Positions 27,669 through 40,800 of a DNA stretch of 64,000 bases are shown here, piece after piece; positions within the stretch are counted from its first letter, which is position 1, and each line of letters begins with the position of its first letter. A program made the translations under genes and the position numbers. The stretch covers positions 2,241,001-2,305,000 of the forward strand of contig NC_092578.1 of NCBI RefSeq assembly GCF_037975245.1, given 5' to 3'. The stretch is from Apostichopus japonicus (taxonomy: Eukaryota; Echinodermata; Holothuroidea; Aspidochirotida; Stichopodidae). The notes under the pieces were generated by a model that was given only the letters and a program-made list of their open reading frames with translations, ran no database searches and was not told the origin of the DNA.

Positions 27669-28714
27669 CATGAAACCACAAGAAGTATTTCTCCATTTTT
27701 GTGTTCATTTATTCTTTCATGAATATTGTTTTATGGTGATGTTAAAGGAGGGACAACAGCAATCCATTGTCCCTTAAAACAAATGAAAATACATTATTTG
27801 GCATAAAATGAATTACTGTAGCTGTGTAAGGAATTGTCATCTGCAAGTTCATATTAGAAATTTACATTATTTGCATACCAGATGTTTTAAAATCTTGAAA
27901 ATGTATGTTGACCACTCACCCTCTCCCACCATAAAAAGGTCACCACTATAGTCTTATTCTACAACTTTTTTTCATGCAGAGGTTGCTGGCCTATCCTATT
28001 ATGCAATTGAGAAATGGGTTTTAGCCCTTCCTATCTCCATTAAAATTTGAGGTCTTATACCTTCCAATTGTAAGAAAATTTTACGATAACAATAGCTCAA
28101 GTATGTTGAGTAAATTTGTTGAAATGTAGTTTTTGGTCCGAAAGGCAAACCAGCTGATTTACAAGTGATATTTGTAGGTGTATGTAAAAATCACTATCAG
28201 GATTCATGATTAAAATTACTTCTATATGATCTTTGAAATTGTTATCAAGTGTTCATTTGAGATCACAGGATCTCTAGATATTTATTAGTTATGAAATGCT
28301 TAAAGTATTTTAATTTGGCAAGTTTATTTAATAACAATGCTAACACCACAGTCCTTCACATGAACAAATTTAGATCCCTGTGACAGTATATTCTGTTGCT
28401 TAAGCACAAAACAAGAGTAAGCTTAATATTTTATTTTGCATTGAAGTTAGTATCCTTATACTGTACTTAATGAACATCAGAGGAGGAATAACCCTGAGAA
28501 TATATCCTACTTACTGTTAGTCCACAAAATGATCGCATGAATGATGGAAATATGGTATCAAGTTTGCCACTTAGTGGATGAAGCTTATTGCAATATTAAC
28601 TTGTTACATACAACATAATGAGTTTGGATTGGATTAAGGTATTACCAACTTGCAAAAAAAAAAAGGATTCGGCTGTCTTAGACTAAAAGCTCACCCAGTC
28701 ATGTGAGACTATTC

Positions 28715-28958
28715 TATATGTATGTATGTTTGTATTTTAGATCCTCCTGCAAGCAGGAACTTGTGAAGAAGCCATCATTGGCTTATCAAAGCCGCAAGCT
28801 GACCGTGGTCAGTCTCTTAGATTCATATTTAACGTCCATGATTACGAATTGTCAACAATTCTGAACTGGACGACATACATTAATCTTGGAGTGACTGGAA
28901 CTCGGGACCGCATGATTGAAAGGCACCGGCGTTAATCACTGAGCTAACACTCCACTAT
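28715..28958 (-). mobile_element. tRNA-derived SINE, minus orientation
   Basis: On the minus strand the element begins with GTTAGCTCAGTGATTAACGC, an A-box-like tRNA segment. The B-box-like GAGTTCCAGTC follows about 45 nt later. A SINE body contains GACCACGGTCAGCTTGCGGC and ends in GCAGGAGGATC followed by an AAATACAAACATACATAC tail. It belongs to a different family from the SINE at 3.4 kb. The boundaries are approximate. Confidence 0.7.
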
Positions 28959-30662
28959 TGCATGGCCTGTTCTGAATTAATGCCCTACCCAGCACAAACC
29001 TTCAAATAACCAACCACAATGCATTCCTTCATAACGTTTGTATTTCAATAGACTGAATTGCCAACACTGTATCCTAAATTTTTTAGACATTTTTTGGAGT
29101 ATTTAGATTGGCAAAATATCAGGGAGTTGCATTTATCTGTAGAACAGATTTTGTGAGAAGGTAAAAATGTCATTTAAACGTATACAAGATTGCTCCATTA
29201 GCCAACGTTACGTTTAACTTGGTGACCAGATGATCATTTAAATTTCCACCCCTCATTCATATTTATTAAGTACAATTTCTTTCTAATGTATTTAAATTTA
29301 GCAGAGAGTCAGAATTCATAACACCACATTCCTAACAGTGTAAAAGTGATGCATTTTTACAATGATCGCATGCTAGGATTTACAAGTAAAGGTTATACTT
29401 GGAATCTAAATAGTATAATAACACAGAACTGACAACCATACCAGCTCAAGAGATAATGAGATTGGCTTGCAATGTGACCACTCTACTGTTCTTGGAAAAC
29501 TAACAAAATAACAATGCTCTATGTTATAAATGTATGCTTGTTTCACAAGTGGATTGTTTTCCTTTCCACAGGGTCAATGGTTTGCAACAATTGTTTCCAT
29601 AAAGGCAGGCATCCGTTCAAACTTGTCCTGTTTTCGAACTAATAACAAGCTCAAATGTACAGAAAGCTGGAACATTTGTGACGAGATGGTATTGTTGACT
29701 TTGAAGGACAGAGGGGGTTGCCTGCACCCCACCCGTGATGAGTCTGGTGCGGTCTATTCTGATGTCTCTTACAGAATGGACCCTTCCAACTTTTATCTGG
29801 GATGAACTAATGAAACACCACCAAGGTGGGCAGGACAATCCCTCTGTGGTATGTAGCTCCTGATACCCTGTATCATGCATGCTAACAGTACAGTGGAGAG
29901 TCCATTACAGGGCCTGGGGAAGGGGGGGGGGTTGCTCAGGACAAGGTAAATAAGGGAAGCATGTGGCACTCTTTGCACACAAGCATTCCTTCCTGTTTAT
30001 GGATGTTTTCACATAAAGTATGTACCATTGCAATTCAGTATCTAACAATTCTTGTCTTCCAGGGTGCTTTCTTCTGGGGGATCAGCCACTACAGCACCGT
30101 ACATGAAGTGTGCATATCCAAATGCAATACACTACAGTACTGTACAATGTACCTAATTAAACTTCCCAATAACATATCCTTAAAGTTATAAACTACAACA
30201 GACACAGCAAGTGTCATTTCATCCACACTTTTCCTTTTGTTAATTCACTTCTATGCCAAATATGAACTGGGTCACATGCACTACAGTACATTCTATGGCT
30301 GCTTGATTTGGCAGTATTGCTACTACAGTATTGCATACTAATGGTTTGGCTATGAACTAAAATCACATCTGTGATATATAATAACTGCCCCTCACCCCCC
30401 ACTCATCCTCCAAGTACCATCTGCCTTCTCTTTACACCTACTCTCCTGCCAAAGCTATATACTTCTGCACTTAAGTCTACTTGGTTCATATCTGATGATA
30501 TTCTAAGTCTGACAAACCCAAATCATTTTTGACTGCAAGTCTTTCATAAGAACTTCCTTCAACATTTTCAACACTACCCTCTTTGCATTCATACTCCATT
30601 CCCCAGAACATTGACCAAATTGCACCTTTCTATTTGAAGTAGAATAATACCCAAATTAAAGA

Positions 30663-33248
30663 CTATTTTCCAAACATCTTCCCAACTCTCTTGCCAGCGG
30701 TCTGAAACATCACAGAGACGTGAGTGAAGTCACAGTAGGGCTGGTTGTTCGTCTGTTTACACTGACAAAGGAGGACCTTCTTAGTGGCTTCTGCTCGAAA
30801 TCTAAGAGGTTTCATGTCTGTGGTTTTATGGGCACCATCACAGAAAGGCTGTCAAGAAAAGAACAGGAGTTTACGAAAGAAGATGGGGTACAAAATACAG
30901 CACATGTATGTCTACTTATGGACCACACTCACCAGTAGGGGTGACATTGACATTACATCAAAATGGTGGACATATCAACGAATTGAGGAGATGACATGTT
31001 AGAGATGACATGGGCCACAAGTTACGGACCATTTTTCAAAGGTTGTGTGAAACCCAACAGGTTACATGGTTCATGATGTTAACACTTACTAACATACACA
31101 ACATTTAAGTACAATTTCAATACAATTAACAATAGTTATATACAATAGAAAGTGAAGAAAAGAAATATGTTACAAATCAGGATAAGAGAACAAAGGAAAA
31201 CAGTTCTAAGAAAGTGAAAAATACAGCTTAAATGCAATGCATCCTCTCCCCCCTGTCCTCTCCACGAAGAATCTTGATGATACTTGGAATAACTTAAGTA
31301 AGAGGTTTCTAAGTTCTAAATGATAATTAAGTTCTGAATCATTTGGAACTGAGATTTATCTGACTACAGTAGGTGCTGTTCCAAATCTTTGCATTTAATC
31401 TCGACTGTATAAACAATCTTATGTTCAGTACTATGGTCTAAATAATCACAATCACGATGATATACTTTTGTGTCAAAATGTTGGTCAATTTGTAGAGATG
31501 GAACAAATGACAAAGCCAAACAAAAACAAAGATGTCCCATTCTTTGTTATTGCTTTGGTTGAAATGAAAACATACAGCATATCGATCTCTTTGAATGGGC
31601 CAAAATATCTTGGAGTAAATGTTGTAATGTGTTGTCTTGAAAGGTTGTTATACATGTGTGTAGATTTGTTGACTAAAACAAGTTGTTGGTTTCATCATGT
31701 TGGCCTGCAGCACAATGTTTTGAATACACAGTAGCTCTTTTCTGGCAAATGACTATTAAATCAAATTTAGGGTGTGTCTGTGGGACCATGATTTGTTTGT
31801 TTGGATTTTCAACATAGGCTTTCCTCTTTCTATGTTTAAGTCAGACATATTTCAAATCAATGTACATTAATATAACCTTACCTGTTTTTTGCTAAGGCCA
31901 CACTTGCACCAAGAATACTTCTTGCCCTCTTCTAGTTGAACAAAGGCAGGGATATGTTTTGCTATGTAAGTTCCTTTTGGACCTGTTTCCAGGGATCTTA
32001 CAGACTGAAACTTTCCAAAAAGAAACAAAACAAAACATTAAGTTTTTGCCCCCGCTCAATCGACACTTGCAGCTAGAATAATGATCGTTCTTTTCTAGTT
32101 GAATATACTTATGAAGGAATGTACGTTGTTCTTGTTTATAAAATTGTAACAAATTGTGGTCTTCTTCTGTGAAAAGATACTTTGCAAATTATCAAAAATG
32201 CACCAGAGAAGGATGATCAGCAACCTTCTCTTGGACTGAGCTTTGGGACTAAACAAAAAGTAAAGTAAGCTATGTATCTGATAGATTCATTTAAATTGAA
32301 CTTTGCTAGGTTTAAAAGCATTGGCAAAAATTGCTCTTGTCTGTATATCAAGTACCAATCTGTATGTGGCTGGTCTGGGTTCCGTTATTGTCAAACTACC
32401 CAATGCTGAATACCAAGGTGCGGTTACGGTCGACTGAACTAAGTCATCACTATATAATGAACAGTTTCACGTGGCTCTAGTCCTCTTTCCCGTGATGCAG
32501 CCTCTCAGATCCTCGGCTGCTGCTATTTGAGTTATTCCTCCTTGCCCTAACCGTGTGAACCTGCCTGGGTTTTTATCTTGTAAAAGCCCTTTTTTGTTTC
32601 CTGTAACTCTGCCCAGCACCGACGTCTCTATCATAATCCATCAGAATTATTTAACCTGCTTACCTGAACTTTTATAAATACTTACCTGTGGAAATGCCTT
32701 AACATTACCAGTCTCATACCAAGCAGCCAGACCAACCCCTACACCACTGGACCCTACCAAAAGGAGGTACCTCTGCAAGTGTAAACTTAAGCCCTAAGTT
32801 TGTTAGTACTGATCTATACATTGTGCTTTTTTGTTTAATTTCATGTGATTACAAGGACATTTTTACTTTTATTTCTATGTACATTGAATTGCCCTTTCGT
32901 CTACTTTCTTGTTTGCCGATTGCTTTCCCACTCCAACAACAAAACTAAAAATTAACGGTATCCTGTATCTGTCTTCATAACAAAGTATTATTTACGCAAT
33001 GAATGATTTACATCGAAGTTATCCAACGTCCTTAACTTAAAATAGTCAGTTTGGACCAAACCGAGTGCTGACTAACCTAACAATTTAAAGTGGTTTCAGT
33101 AACCTATGGTCTAAGCATAGGCTAGTACTATTTAAATGTGCAACTGTAATAATAAACCGGTGGGAAAATTTTCACTCACTTGCTTCCTAAAAACCGTTGA
33201 AGTTCTGCCCAGAATGAGCCTTGGAATCGATGAATATATCTGATTCAT
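30663..33248 (-). CDS. CISD3: CISD3-like mitochondrial protein with two CDGSH iron-sulfur motifs
   Basis: Four minus-strand exons join in phase 0: 33180-33248 (ATG at 33248), 32686-32772, 31882-32004 and 30663-30848 (stop TAG at 30663-30665). The predicted protein is 154 aa (human CISD3 about 127). The first motif is complete: CKCGLSKKQPFCDGAH at residues 85-100. The second is CQCKQTNNQPYCDFTH at 121-136, where Phe134 replaces the usual Gly of CDG(S/T)H. The 3Cys-1His ligands are present in both. Two CDGSH motifs in one chain identify the CISD3 class, which binds two 2Fe-2S clusters in mitochondria and acts in Fe/ROS homeostasis (family knowledge). The N-terminus (MNQIYSSIPRLILGRTSTVF) is basic and hydroxylated like a presequence. 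Residues 25-42 (YLLLVGSSGVGVGLAAWY) form a hydrophobic segment not typical of human CISD3. GLB1 lies head to head 1.57 kb away. Confidence 0.9.
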
Positions 33249-33976
33249 TTTGAGGAGTAGGCCTTAATGCGCTCGTTGCTAAACTGGCTCTCGTAATAAA
33301 TAAAATAGGTAACGATGACGTTGAGAATTTAGACGGGCAAGGCTTATACGATTATGAGCTCAACCGTTCCATGTTTACCTTGTATTGAAACGAATTATGT
33401 AATATGTTTACAATTGTACTAGACATGTCAAGCAGACGTGAGGTTTGTCGATATACACTTTACGACTTGAAGCAAGTTATCACGCCGGCTCAAATTACTG
33501 CTACTGGCTATAGACAATTTGTAAGGCGTGCCTTTTGTGCCATCTTAATATGCCGTCGTAAGACACTACGTCATTTCACAGCATTTTGTCGTTTCAAAGC
33601 ATTATGTCCTTTCACAGCATTTGTTCTCGTTTGGCTTGAAAAATATACGAGGTATTTCTGATCGGATTGCGGTCAGTGCTACGTTATTAGCTGGGAATGG
33701 CATCCCGGAGCATTTTCGAATAGTTTTTTATTCTACTGTAGATATTTCGAAGCACTACATGGAGGGGGTTGTTATGGACTGTCGGCATGTGGATTGGGTA
33801 CTTCCGAGGTCCCCCATTCCCCTTTTTTTTCAACACATTTCAATTCACATTTCAACACATCTGTACCTGAAAACATTTTTCTTAATTTTTTGAACATCCC
33901 ATTATTTACTCAACAAATATATTACCCCATGCCGCTGAAGGTATGAAATCTTCTGCTAAAATATGACCATGTGCTG

Positions 33977-33986
33977 GTCACGTGAT
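33977..33986. promoter_or_regulatory. CLEAR-like E-box GTCACGTGAT
   Basis: The site matches the TFEB/TFE3 CLEAR consensus GTCACGTGAC at 9 of 10 positions. It lies 729 bp upstream of the CISD3 start codon and 830 bp upstream of the GLB1 start codon. Confidence 0.5.
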
Positions 33987-34702
33987 AGATTAAAGGTACA
34001 TATGTTCAAGCAAGTGGTACGGTACTTATGTTTTTCATAAATTCCGGAAGCAAGTAGGCAAGTTTTGTGAATTGTGCAGTTGACTTTGTAATAGCCTGGG
34101 CTAAGTTTGCTGCCTTATATGCGAAAGTTTTCGTTAGTAATGTTTCATTATATGAGACACGTTCTTGTGGTCTGAGAAACCTACAATAATTTAATGATGC
34201 ATTGATATATCTCAAATTCATGTTATAATCTGAACAAACATCGGAAGTTTAAGTAATTACGTTACTTCATTGCAAAGATTTAAGCTTCAATGTAAGCAAA
34301 TTTCTGTGGAACCCTTGAAATATACAACAGGTTCTTGTAGTCAGACGTCAACCTGACAGTAGAAATATTTGGAATCACAAGTTAGTGGTTAATGTAGGCT
34401 GCATATGGTGCTCCCATCAAATAATGCCGGAATAACTTAACCGAAAGTAAATTTAAAGGACCAAAATGCTCTACATAGTAGTTTCAAAGGAAGCTAACAA
34501 ACATTAAGATCCCCAATGCTGCAATGACATATATTGCATAACGCGTTTATCTTAGTCATCTTGTTTTATCTCCTTGTGTGCGACAATTTCTGGCAAGTTT
34601 TCGGTTTGTGTGACATTGAATAAGAAACAAAGGGGGTTCATTTTTATTCCTTAGGATGTAACACATACTACTCCGTACAACACCTTGAACAGATCAATTT
34701 CG

Positions 34703-34712
34703 GTCACGTGTA
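34703..34712. promoter_or_regulatory. Proximal CLEAR-like E-box GTCACGTGTA of GLB1
   Basis: The site keeps the full GTCACGTG core and differs from GTCACGTGAC only in the last two bases. It lies about 104 bp before the GLB1 ATG, a typical position for a lysosomal-gene CLEAR element. Confidence 0.55.
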
Positions 34713-34815
34713 TACAAACCAAAACATCTAAATAAAGGAAGTCGATAACACAACGCGAGCGGCTACCACTGTGTTACATGAATTTTTGTAAAGATTGTGG
34801 TGAAATGCAACTATT

Positions 34816-37800
34816 ATGAATTTTTCGTGTCTGCTACTGGGGTTCCTAACATGTACTTTTTGTGTGACATCGTTGCATGCAAAAGCGGTAAATATCTTTG
34901 ATTATAGGCCTACTTCACATGCAGAATCAAACGGATGCAGCCATTGCTAGGCCAGGCCTTATGTTATGACGCTTCAATCAGTAGGCTTGTGCTCAGACGA
35001 CACTCTTCGTTAGGGTCGTACTGAGGCTACGAGTACTACCACTATTACTAGTAGTAGTACTAGTATTTCTGCACCTAGCTTAGTAATAGTAGTAAGTAGT
35101 TATTGTCTGGCCCAAATCGCATGACAATGACAGGTGCTTCTTAACGATGTAGCAAATCCGTGGAAAGGCTAGCTGTATGCAAATACATGAGCCTACCCTT
35201 TCAAATGAATTACATTGATTCACTGTAGGCCTAGCTGTGAAAGATAATGATAATTGATATAACACTTGTCTGTAAGTTAAAGTTACTGCTAATGTTAAAT
35301 TAAGAAGTTCAATATTGATACGCTATTGCTGGTACAGTACAGGATAACATAAGCCTATATGCCCAGGGGCCTACATCATTTATGGATTTATGTGGGATCC
35401 ATTTTGTTCTTTTCTGAAGTGTAGTGGCTATTTACAGATCACAAGACATCTAGGGTGTTACTAAAACGAATGACAATTGCGTTACACATAACGAATGACA
35501 ATATGTTTTACACACTAAAATATTGCGTTGACTAAAACGAATGACAGTAACGACAGCACAGACATTTGCTTCAACCGGGTATATCACATTTCAGACTTCG
35601 TGGGTATCTAGATCTAGTAATGTACGGACAAGATAAAAACGCACCTGTCCTTATAGTAAGCGAAATTGTAAGTTTGATTTTATTAATTATTAGAAACTAA
35701 CAATACTATAATCTTGAAACGGCTTCAGTTATCTTTCTACATAAATCTACAGAGGTAAAAAGCACAACACTCAAGCGCATTCTGACACAAAAACTTTCCC
35801 TGTGGTTTCTATCCGTAACTTACACCAAAACCCTGCAACCACGTAACATGCGATTTTCCTCAAATCATTTTTGCGCATAAAACCAAAAACCGCATTTACT
35901 CCACTCCGTTAATCATTCTATCTCTTCTCAATACTGTCCTTCGTTGTCATTCGCTGTCATTCGCTGTCATTCACAAATGATAATTAACCCTGTACAAAGT
36001 CAATTGTCATTCGGTCATTCGCTGTCATTCGTTTTAGTTTGTCCCGACATCTACTAGGCATACTAGTTCTATTACTAATGTACAAATTGAGAAGTGTCTT
36101 ATACTTTTAATAGTTTGAATTGCATTAAAAGGAAAGAATCGATCATAATTTCTAATATATAAATAACTGCATTAAAACTAGGAAGGAATAAATCATTAAT
36201 ACTAACACAAATAAGCAACATTAAAAGGAAAGAATAGAACATAACATAAATATTAATTATTTGGTCTATCATAACTTTTTGTATAATGTTTTCTCCACAT
36301 GGGTCTGGATCGACTTTTCTAATTATATACAGTGTAACAGGCATAAGCGTTATAAATTGTTTAGAGCCATTCCCATATCCAACATAACTGTCTCATATAG
36401 CTGTTTATCTCTGAGGCGGTTGAGTTCTACCCATGTGAAGATGTTCAAGTATGTGCATCAAACAGAATATAAAAGTATTTAGATACTTGGTTTTTGGCAG
36501 TAATCTATATTTTCATTCAAAGGTAAATTTATGGGCCTATTATCTCTTACTTGTACTTTGTTCCAAATTAATGTTTTGTATTTGATATTTCCCTGAATAG
36601 TATTCCGAAAGTCCGACTTTTACGATTGATAGAAACTATGACACATTTGTCAAGGATGGACAGCCATTTCGTTACATCTCTGGGAGCATTCACTATTCCA
36701 GGGTACCTTCCATGTACTGGGAGGATCGTCTTCAAAAGATGTACATGGCAGGACTAAATGCCATTCAGGTGTAAGTGTTGTTTGTAATCTCATTATGTAC
36801 TACTACGAACTGAAATATTCTGCTTCTGTAGGATACTCGTTAAAAACCCCTCTCGGGTATCACAAAAAACCCTCTCGGGTATCACAACAAGGATGTTGGT
36901 GTGCAGCACAGCAGAGCTAATAATAATGCGTGGGCAATCTTGTCTAAAACACCTCAAGACTAGGGCTCTCTTTAAATATTGTAATGCTAAAAGGCAAAAT
37001 GTGTTTGTAATTTCTGCTGCCAATGCTCGTAGTCAATTCATGTGAAACTTTGTCAGTGGGTGTATATGGAATTGTTGACAAAAGATATTAAAATCATATC
37101 TGTGACAAATTCTGAAGCATTTTGTTCCTTATTATAATGCAATGAAGCACACATCCCTGTATAGCATGTAGTACCAGGGAGTTGTTATTCCATAACAACT
37201 CCCTGGTAGTACTGTACTATATCTAAATGTCAATCACACAGGTTTATGACCTTATTAAGAGTCTTGCACTATGGTTGCTGGCCTTCTAAAAATGCCCTCC
37301 CAGAGTATAGAGCTCTACTAAAGAAGGTAAACAAAGGATGTTGAACATCCCTAGAAGTATCAGGTACCAAGTACAGCATTGACCAAGGAGCTACTGACAG
37401 ACATCACTGAACAATGATGAAACAGACTATGCAAATGTGACAGCAATACCACTGGCCTGACAGGTTCTATCCCTGCCAATAAAAACCTAAATTTGCCAGA
37501 TCTTAACTAATACACTGCATGAAACTAGTATTGAGCATAGCCACTCTAGGTTATTGCAACCTTATTGTATGTTTGACTTAAGTTTACAGCTGTCTTAATG
37601 GTTTCTCATCATTTGCTAAGAATTTTTACCATAAATCTGGCTTTCCATCTTCAGATATATTCCGTGGAATTTTCATGAATTATCACCTGGGAAGTACAAC
37701 TTTGATGGTGATGCTGACCTTGTTCAGTTCCTAAATCTTGCCCAGAAGAAAGGATTACTGGTCGTGTTAAGACCAGGACCTTACATTTGTGCTGAATGGG

Positions 37801-40800
37801 ATTTGGTAAGTACTATGATGTGTCAGCCGTACATTCATGTTACCTGAACAACAATGTGAAAGCCAGAATCATTTTGATCGTAACCAATATGCACTTGTTC
37901 ATGTAGTTAAACTTTTACTGACAATATTACACTAGCTTAATTTCAAAATAATATTTAAACAAAGACAAATAAACCATAACATCTGTAAAGCTTATTGCAC
38001 TGTAAATATTTTAATATATAGTGAATCCAAATGTTCATAAAAATTTTACTCCTAACTTTTATGAAAAAAAGTGAAACACATCTCTGTAATATAATGAATC
38101 CAATTGTTATCAAATTTCCTCATTACTGTGAACACATCTCCTACCATTGCAGTGCTCATTACCTTCCCTTCAAATGATAAACTTTTTCTTTCCTTAAGAC
38201 TGTTGTTAAAGAAAATCTTTCCCCCCCCCTGTCCCAGAGCCTCTCACCCTCACCCTTTCATGCATTATATGATTGTTTTTTTTCTATTCATGTATGAGAC
38301 CCTTCATTAGCTTCTCTGTGTTCTTGTGCAAAATTTCCTCTTGCAATTAACAAGTTTATCTCATAACTCTTTCTACCTTTTCTTCACAGGGTGGATTACC
38401 AGCATGGCTGTTGAAGAACACATCCATAGCCTTACGATCCTCTGATGAAGGTTAGTATTCATCCTAGACAGAAACCAAAACACTTTGATATCAAAACTAA
38501 AACATATGAGCAAATTGCATTATACTACTAAGTCAATATATGAGCTTGTTAGAGTAAGTGTCTAGTATACTGCTAGGTATAATATCAAATTATGGCCAGC
38601 ATTTGGTATTTCCTCAATTGAGAGTCAAAAAAGTTGTCTGTATTTGAAGGTCGTGAGTTCCGAGACCTAAAATACAAATGTACATTGGAAAGAGAGCACT
38701 GATTAGCTTGGTGTAGATATTTAACCAACAATGACAGGTTACCTCTCATTGTTGGTTAAATGTCTACACCGAGTAATCTTGATTTCTAGATCATCTTCTT
38801 ACAGATCAAATGGTCAGTATTAAATCATGTTTATTCATGAAAAGATCTGGCCCCTATTCCAGGGTGTCTACTATGACTATCAGAAACGATTTTGTTTATA
38901 AGTGTCTCTATGTGAGGAGTTGAGACAGCATTGTGGCCTAGTTGATAGAATGGTCAATAGCAAATATCGGGATTTGACGGAATTAGCTAACCCTGGAGTA
39001 CTATCAATCAAATAAATAAAGTGAACACCTTTTCAATTGGTTTCAGTAAGTTTTTGGTTGCAAGCTGCACTGGGGAAGTTGCTAACAGTGTTGCTGAATA
39101 TGTCAAGTTTTTTTTCTGAGATACACCCGTTTGAAATTTATTTAAAGGCCATTGTGAAAGAAGTAGTACACAGCTCTATAATATTTGTAGTGTATTGTAT
39201 CAAATCTTGTTTTAGTTTGTTTATAAGTTGTTTGTGATTTATTGATAAATTTATTTCATCTGTGATTTGTGTATACATAAACTGAACATTTGTTGTCACT
39301 TTAATTGCATATAGGCTACTTTGTGGGTCAGGATTTTACAATAACTCATTCCTAGGTGAATTACCCTTTCTTATTTCCTCAGCTTACTTAGAAGCAGTGG
39401 ATACATGGATGGGAGTTTTGCTACCAAAAATCCAACCTCTCCTTTACCAGAATGGAGGACCAATTATCACTGTGCAGGTCAGAAATCACTCTGCTTGAAG
39501 CTTCCAGCTGATTTAAAATATCCTGCCATATAATATTTATGACGAAAGATACATATTGTTAGGTTGGCCTCTTGTTGTCATACTTGATGGTCTCTCCATA
39601 CACACAAAAATGACTCTAGCTGTCTACAATTAGCTACAGCTAGGTTAATCTGTATGGAAGAGGACACTGAGATATACATTGCTTCCTTATCCCTTCTTCT
39701 CTCACCCCTCTCCAACCCTCCCATCCCCTATCTTTTGATTTATTTATGTAAAAGGGTGTCAAACATCAGTCACTCTGTTCCTTCCCCCAGACCTCCTCCT
39801 TCCTTCCTATCCGTTCCCCCTCCTCCTCCTCCTAGCTTCCTTCCTCTTTTTAACACTTTTTGCTTGCTCACCTTTCGATACAGGTGGAGAATGAGTATGG
39901 GAGCTTTCCAGCTTGTGATTATACCTACTTGAAACATCTTTATCAATTGTTTCGAGAGTACTTGGGACCAGATGTGGTCCTCTTTTCAACTGATGGTGCT
40001 GGTACAGGCTATCTCAAGTGTGGAACTTTGGAAGGAATTTATGCAACAGTTGACTTTGGTCCAGGTAGAAATGTGATTCCATTTGGCTTAACATTGTCAT
40101 TATAAACACTTGTTAAGTTGTTAATTTATAGATTTATACCCACTTGCTCAAAAGATAGTAGTAGTGTTCAGTCTAAGGATTATGTATTTAAAAAAAAAAA
40201 TTAATAGCAGAAAGCTAAATGTCTTTGCTTTTGTTTCTACAAGTTAGCTCATTTTTTTTCTCCATGTAATCCTCCCATATGGTGTTGTTACCTGTTCTCT
40301 CTCCATTTGTTGTAGTTTAAAAAAGATACTGCTATGATCAAAACATCAGCCCCCTTTAACTGGTAACCAACTTATAGTGACAGTAGATAAAGCAGTATAT
40401 TTAGCAATAGTTCTTGTTTGGTCTTTATTGCTGTCTGAAATAATTATTGTTCTTAATTTTTTGTCATTTCAGGAACAAATGTAACCAAAGCTTTCCAGGC
40501 TCAGAGAGCATATGAACCAAGCGGTCCATTGGTAAGAATGGCTCTTTTTTGGGTATTTTTGTAAAGTTTTTGTAAATGTACAAACTTAACTTTTCATAAT
40601 AATTGGATTCTCTGATGCAATGTGGATGTGACAAATGGAACAGAGATAACATTTATAAAATCCTTCAAAAAGTTTCAGTAAAACTAATTGAACCAGTTCT
40701 TGTTATGACCAGATATCACAAATGGAAAGAAAAGGCTAACAGGCCACAAGAATTGAAAATGAAATCTGATAATCTCCTTAGTAATAAGCCTTTATTAAAG

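Larger units (their letters stand above)
26950..30662. other. Convergent intergenic region / 3' UTRs of ERCC3 and CISD3
   Basis: ERCC3 (+) and the CISD3-like gene (-) end towards each other here. No further gene was recognised. The left part should be ERCC3 3' UTR up to the polyadenylation signal near 27663. The right part may be CISD3 3' UTR. A SINE lies near 28.8 kb. Small open frames around 27.0, 29.6 and 29.8 kb overlap on both strands and lack any recognisable domain. Confidence 0.6.
33249..34815. promoter_or_regulatory. Divergent promoter region of CISD3 (-) and GLB1 (+)
   Basis: This is a 1,567-bp gap between the two start codons, so it must hold both promoters. No other gene was recognised; an open frame at 33.4-33.9 kb has no family signature and includes an imperfect 18-bp repeat around TTTCACAGCATTT. 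Two palindromic E-boxes are described separately. Confidence 0.65.

Noticed and set aside
29530-29880. Overlapping open frames on both strands near 29.6-29.9 kb
   Set aside because: No family signature, no splice partners in phase, and they sit in the 3' flank of the CISD3 gene.
33404-33893. Two overlapping plus-strand frames between CISD3 and GLB1
   Set aside because: Composition is not gene-like, part is a short imperfect repeat, and no conserved motif or exon structure was found.
38925-39020. tRNA-like A box GTGGCCTAGTTGATAGA
   Set aside because: No credible B box at the right distance and no cloverleaf pairing.
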